From Modestobacter sp. Leaf380 (GTDB lineage: Bacteria > Actinomycetota > Actinomycetes > Mycobacteriales > Geodermatophilaceae): a stretch of 64,000 nucleotides of DNA. Below are positions 62,349 to 64,000 of this stretch, piece by piece. Location: positions 310,001-374,000 of the forward strand of contig NZ_LMQC01000020.1 in NCBI RefSeq assembly GCF_001424485.1, in the 5' to 3' direction. Positions within the stretch are counted from its first letter, which is position 1; each line of letters opens with the position of its first letter. Both the position numbers and the translations under genes were made by a program. The notes below the pieces were generated by a model. The model searched no databases. It was not told the origin of the DNA and was given only the letters and a program-made list of their open reading frames with translations.

Positions 62349-63550
62349 GCGGAGACCTCCGGGTAGAGACGGGCCAGGGGGTCGCCGGCGTCGACCAGGT
62401 CGCCCTCGGCGACCAGCCACTCGGCGAGCACGCCGTCGTAACCGGCGGCGACGTCGACGGTCTCGCGGCGGCCGGTGACGGTGGCGAGCTTGGTGCCGGC
62501 GGGCAGGTGGGTGCCCTCGGCGACGTCGGCGGGGGAGACCGAACCGCGGGCGGGGGAGACGACGACCCGCCAGTCCGGGGAGTGCTCGGCCTCGTTGCGG
62601 CCGCGCTCGGCGGCGATCAGCTCACGGGCGCGGTCCAGGTCGGCGGGTCCGGTGATGGCCAGCACCTCGACGTCGTGGACGCCCTTCCAGTCGCGCTTGG
62701 CCAGCCCGGCCAGTGCGCCGGCCGGGGGCAGCTCGATGACGGCGGTGACGCCCAGGCCGCGCAGGGTGTCCAGGCAGGCGTCGAAGCGGACCGGGTTCGT
62801 CACCTGGCTCACCAGCCGGTTCAGCACCCCCGCGCCGGTCTCCACGGCGGACCCGTCGGCGTTGGACAGCAGCAGCCGGGAGGGCTGGGCCGGCCGGAGG
62901 CCACCCACCAGGCCCTCCAGTCGGGTGCGGGCGGAGGCCATGTAGTCGGTGTGGAAGGCGCCGGCGACAGACAGCGGCATGACCCGGGCCTTGGCCGGCG
63001 GGTCGGCCTTGAGGGCGGCGAGGCCCTCGAGCGAGCCGGCGGCCACGACCTGGCCGGCGCCGTTGCGGTTGGCCGGGGTGAGCCCGTGCGCCTCGATGGC
63101 GGCCAGCACCTCCGCGGGGTCACCGCCCAGGACGGCGGACATGCCGGTCGGCGTCTGCGCGCAGGCCTCGGCCATCGCCCGGCCACGGACGGCGGTCAGC
63201 GCGATCGCCGCCTCGATGCTCAGCACCCCGGCGAGCACCGCGGCGGTCAGCTCGCCGACGCTGTGCCCGGCGATGACGACGTCCCGGCCGGTCTGCGGCG
63301 TGTGGGCGACCGGACCGGGCAGGCCGCCCAGCTCGCGGGCCACGAACAGCGACATCGCGACGACGAGCGGCTGGGTGACCGCGGTGTCCTTGATGGCCTC
63401 GGCGTCGCCGGCGGTGCCGAGCTCCAGGAGGTCGGCGTCGGCGATGGCACCGGCCCAACGGAAGAAGGACTCGGCGCCCGGCAGCGTCAACCAGTCGGTG
63501 AGCATCCCGGGCTTCTGGGCCCCTTGACCAGGGGCGAGGACGGCGAGCAC
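62345..63550 (-). CDS. fabD: Malonyl-CoA:ACP transacylase with C-terminal biotinyl/lipoyl-like domain
   Basis: 401 residues. VLAVLAPGQGAQKPGM at the start, nucleophile Ser in IAGHSVGELTAAVL, Arg in ALTAVRGRAMAEA, His in VAGAFHTDYM, up to about residue 310: a complete FabD. An extra domain of roughly 75 residues follows (VVSPARGSVSPADVAEGTHL, AAGYDGVLAEWLVAEGDLVD, ARLYPE), shaped like a biotinyl/lipoyl domain, with ETV where the modifiable Lys would be. GTG 63550 starts the canonical FabD N-terminus. Confidence 0.9.
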   Translation of the reverse strand: MLAVLAPGQGAQKPGMLTDWLTLPGAESFFRWAGAIADADLLELGTAGDAEAIKDTAVTQPLVVAMSLFVARELGGLPGPVAHTPQTGRDVVIAGHSVGELTAAVLAGVLSIEAAIALTAVRGRAMAEACAQTPTGMSAVLGGDPAEVLAAIEAHGLTPANRNGAGQVVAAGSLEGLAALKADPPAKARVMPLSVAGAFHTDYMASARTRLEGLVGGLRPAQPSRLLLSNADGSAVETGAGVLNRLVSQVTNPVRFDACLDTLRGLGVTAVIELPPAGALAGLAKRDWKGVHDVEVLAITGPADLDRARELIAAERGRNEAEHSPDWRVVVSPARGSVSPADVAEGTHLPAGTKLATVTGRRETVDVAAGYDGVLAEWLVAEGDLVDAGDPLARLYPEVSA

Positions 63551-63698
63551 GGGACAACCGTGCCAGTCCCGACCCTCCGGTGGGTCGGTGGCAGCCACGA
63601 AGAACACCGGTGTTCCTTTGGAGGATCCCCACAACCGGGGCCGTGTCCACCCGGGACTGCACGGTGTGTCGGTGGGGGAGTTCACAGCGCCGGGCGGG

Positions 63699-64000
63699 TC
63701 AGCTCCAGAGCGAGCGCTGCCCCTCCAGCTCGGCCAGGGCCAGCGCGACCTGCAGGGTCCACCCGCCGCGCGGGTCGGTGGCCGACCAGCCGGTGAGCTC
63801 GGTGGCCCGCTTCAACCGGTACCGGACGGTGTTGGGGTGCACGAACAACGCCCGTGAGGTGGCCTCCAGGTTGCCCCCGCTGGCCAGCACTGCCCGCACC
63901 GTGTCCAGCACCTCGCCGCCGGCGGCCTGCAGGGGCAGCGAGACCCGCTCGGTGAGAGCCGCCCGGGCCAGCGGGTCGCCGTCCAGCGCGCGCTCGGCCA
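63699..64000 (-). CDS. PucR/CdaR-family regulator, C-terminal part (FasR-like), cut by window end
   Basis: About 100 residues visible: DTVRAVLASGGNLEATSRAL and FVHPNTVRYRLKRATELTGW, the helix-turn-helix that ends PucR-type regulators. Streptomyces FasR has the same HTH and lies upstream of fabD, activating the fab genes, so the same role is likely. The N-terminal part is outside the window. 148 bases separate it from fabD. Confidence 0.85.
   Translation of the reverse strand, partial: AERALDGDPLARAALTERVSLPLQAAGGEVLDTVRAVLASGGNLEATSRALFVHPNTVRYRLKRATELTGWSATDPRGGWTLQVALALAELEGQRSLWS

Overview
The window is chromosomal DNA of a high-GC actinobacterium. Codons end mostly in G or C, GTG starts are common, and many genes overlap at ATGA or GTGA. 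The core gene order (hrcA-dnaJ-rsmE, phoH-ybeY-corC-like-era-recO-uppS, smtB-zur, glyS, dnaG, and fabD-fabH-acpP-fabF-accD) follows the conserved actinobacterial arrangement known from Mycobacterium and Streptomyces. Protein style suggests Geodermatophilaceae (Blastococcus, Modestobacter, Geodermatophilus), but that family assignment is an inference.

Layout. 1-4 kb: heat-shock regulator HrcA with a CIRCE operator, DnaJ, RsmE and a HIT protein. 4-7.8 kb: a ferric-iron ABC importer read leftward, with an IdeR/DtxR-type iron box in front. 7.9-15.3 kb: a crotonase, then the phoH-ybeY-CBS-era-recO-uppS cluster for RNA and ribosome maturation, repair and cell-wall lipid carrier synthesis. 15.3-18.6 kb: two tandem Ser/Thr kinases. 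18.7-21.3 kb: the smtB-zur zinc-sensing operon, with a good Zur box in the divergent intergenic region, and glyS. 21.4-28.5 kb: dusB, small unknown genes and dnaG, whose primase is interrupted by a 315-residue intein in its zinc finger. 28.8-38.8 kb: tRNA-Asn and ordinary metabolic and regulatory genes.

38.8-56.2 kb is an integrated phage-like element of about 17.4 kb. It lies between perfect 43-bp repeats formed from the 3' part of a tRNA-Met(CAT) gene. It has a tyrosine integrase next to attR, a repressor divergent from small HTH genes with palindromic operators between them, and a helix-turn-helix replication-type protein whose own gene carries six iteron-like repeats. It also has a terminase-small-subunit-like protein, a capsid-protease-like protein, a right-handed beta-helix spike, and a tape measure protein with an embedded M15-like peptidase motif. 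A WhiB protein and a two-gene HEPN-like operon complete it. I see no large terminase, portal, major capsid or lysis gene, so it is either a satellite-like element or a reduced prophage.

56.3-64 kb: OsmC, a DUF3145 protein and the fatty-acid synthesis cluster (fabD-fabH-acpP-fabF-accD, read leftward) behind a partial PucR/FasR-like regulator. FabD carries an extra C-terminal biotinyl/lipoyl-like domain that appears to lack the modifiable lysine.
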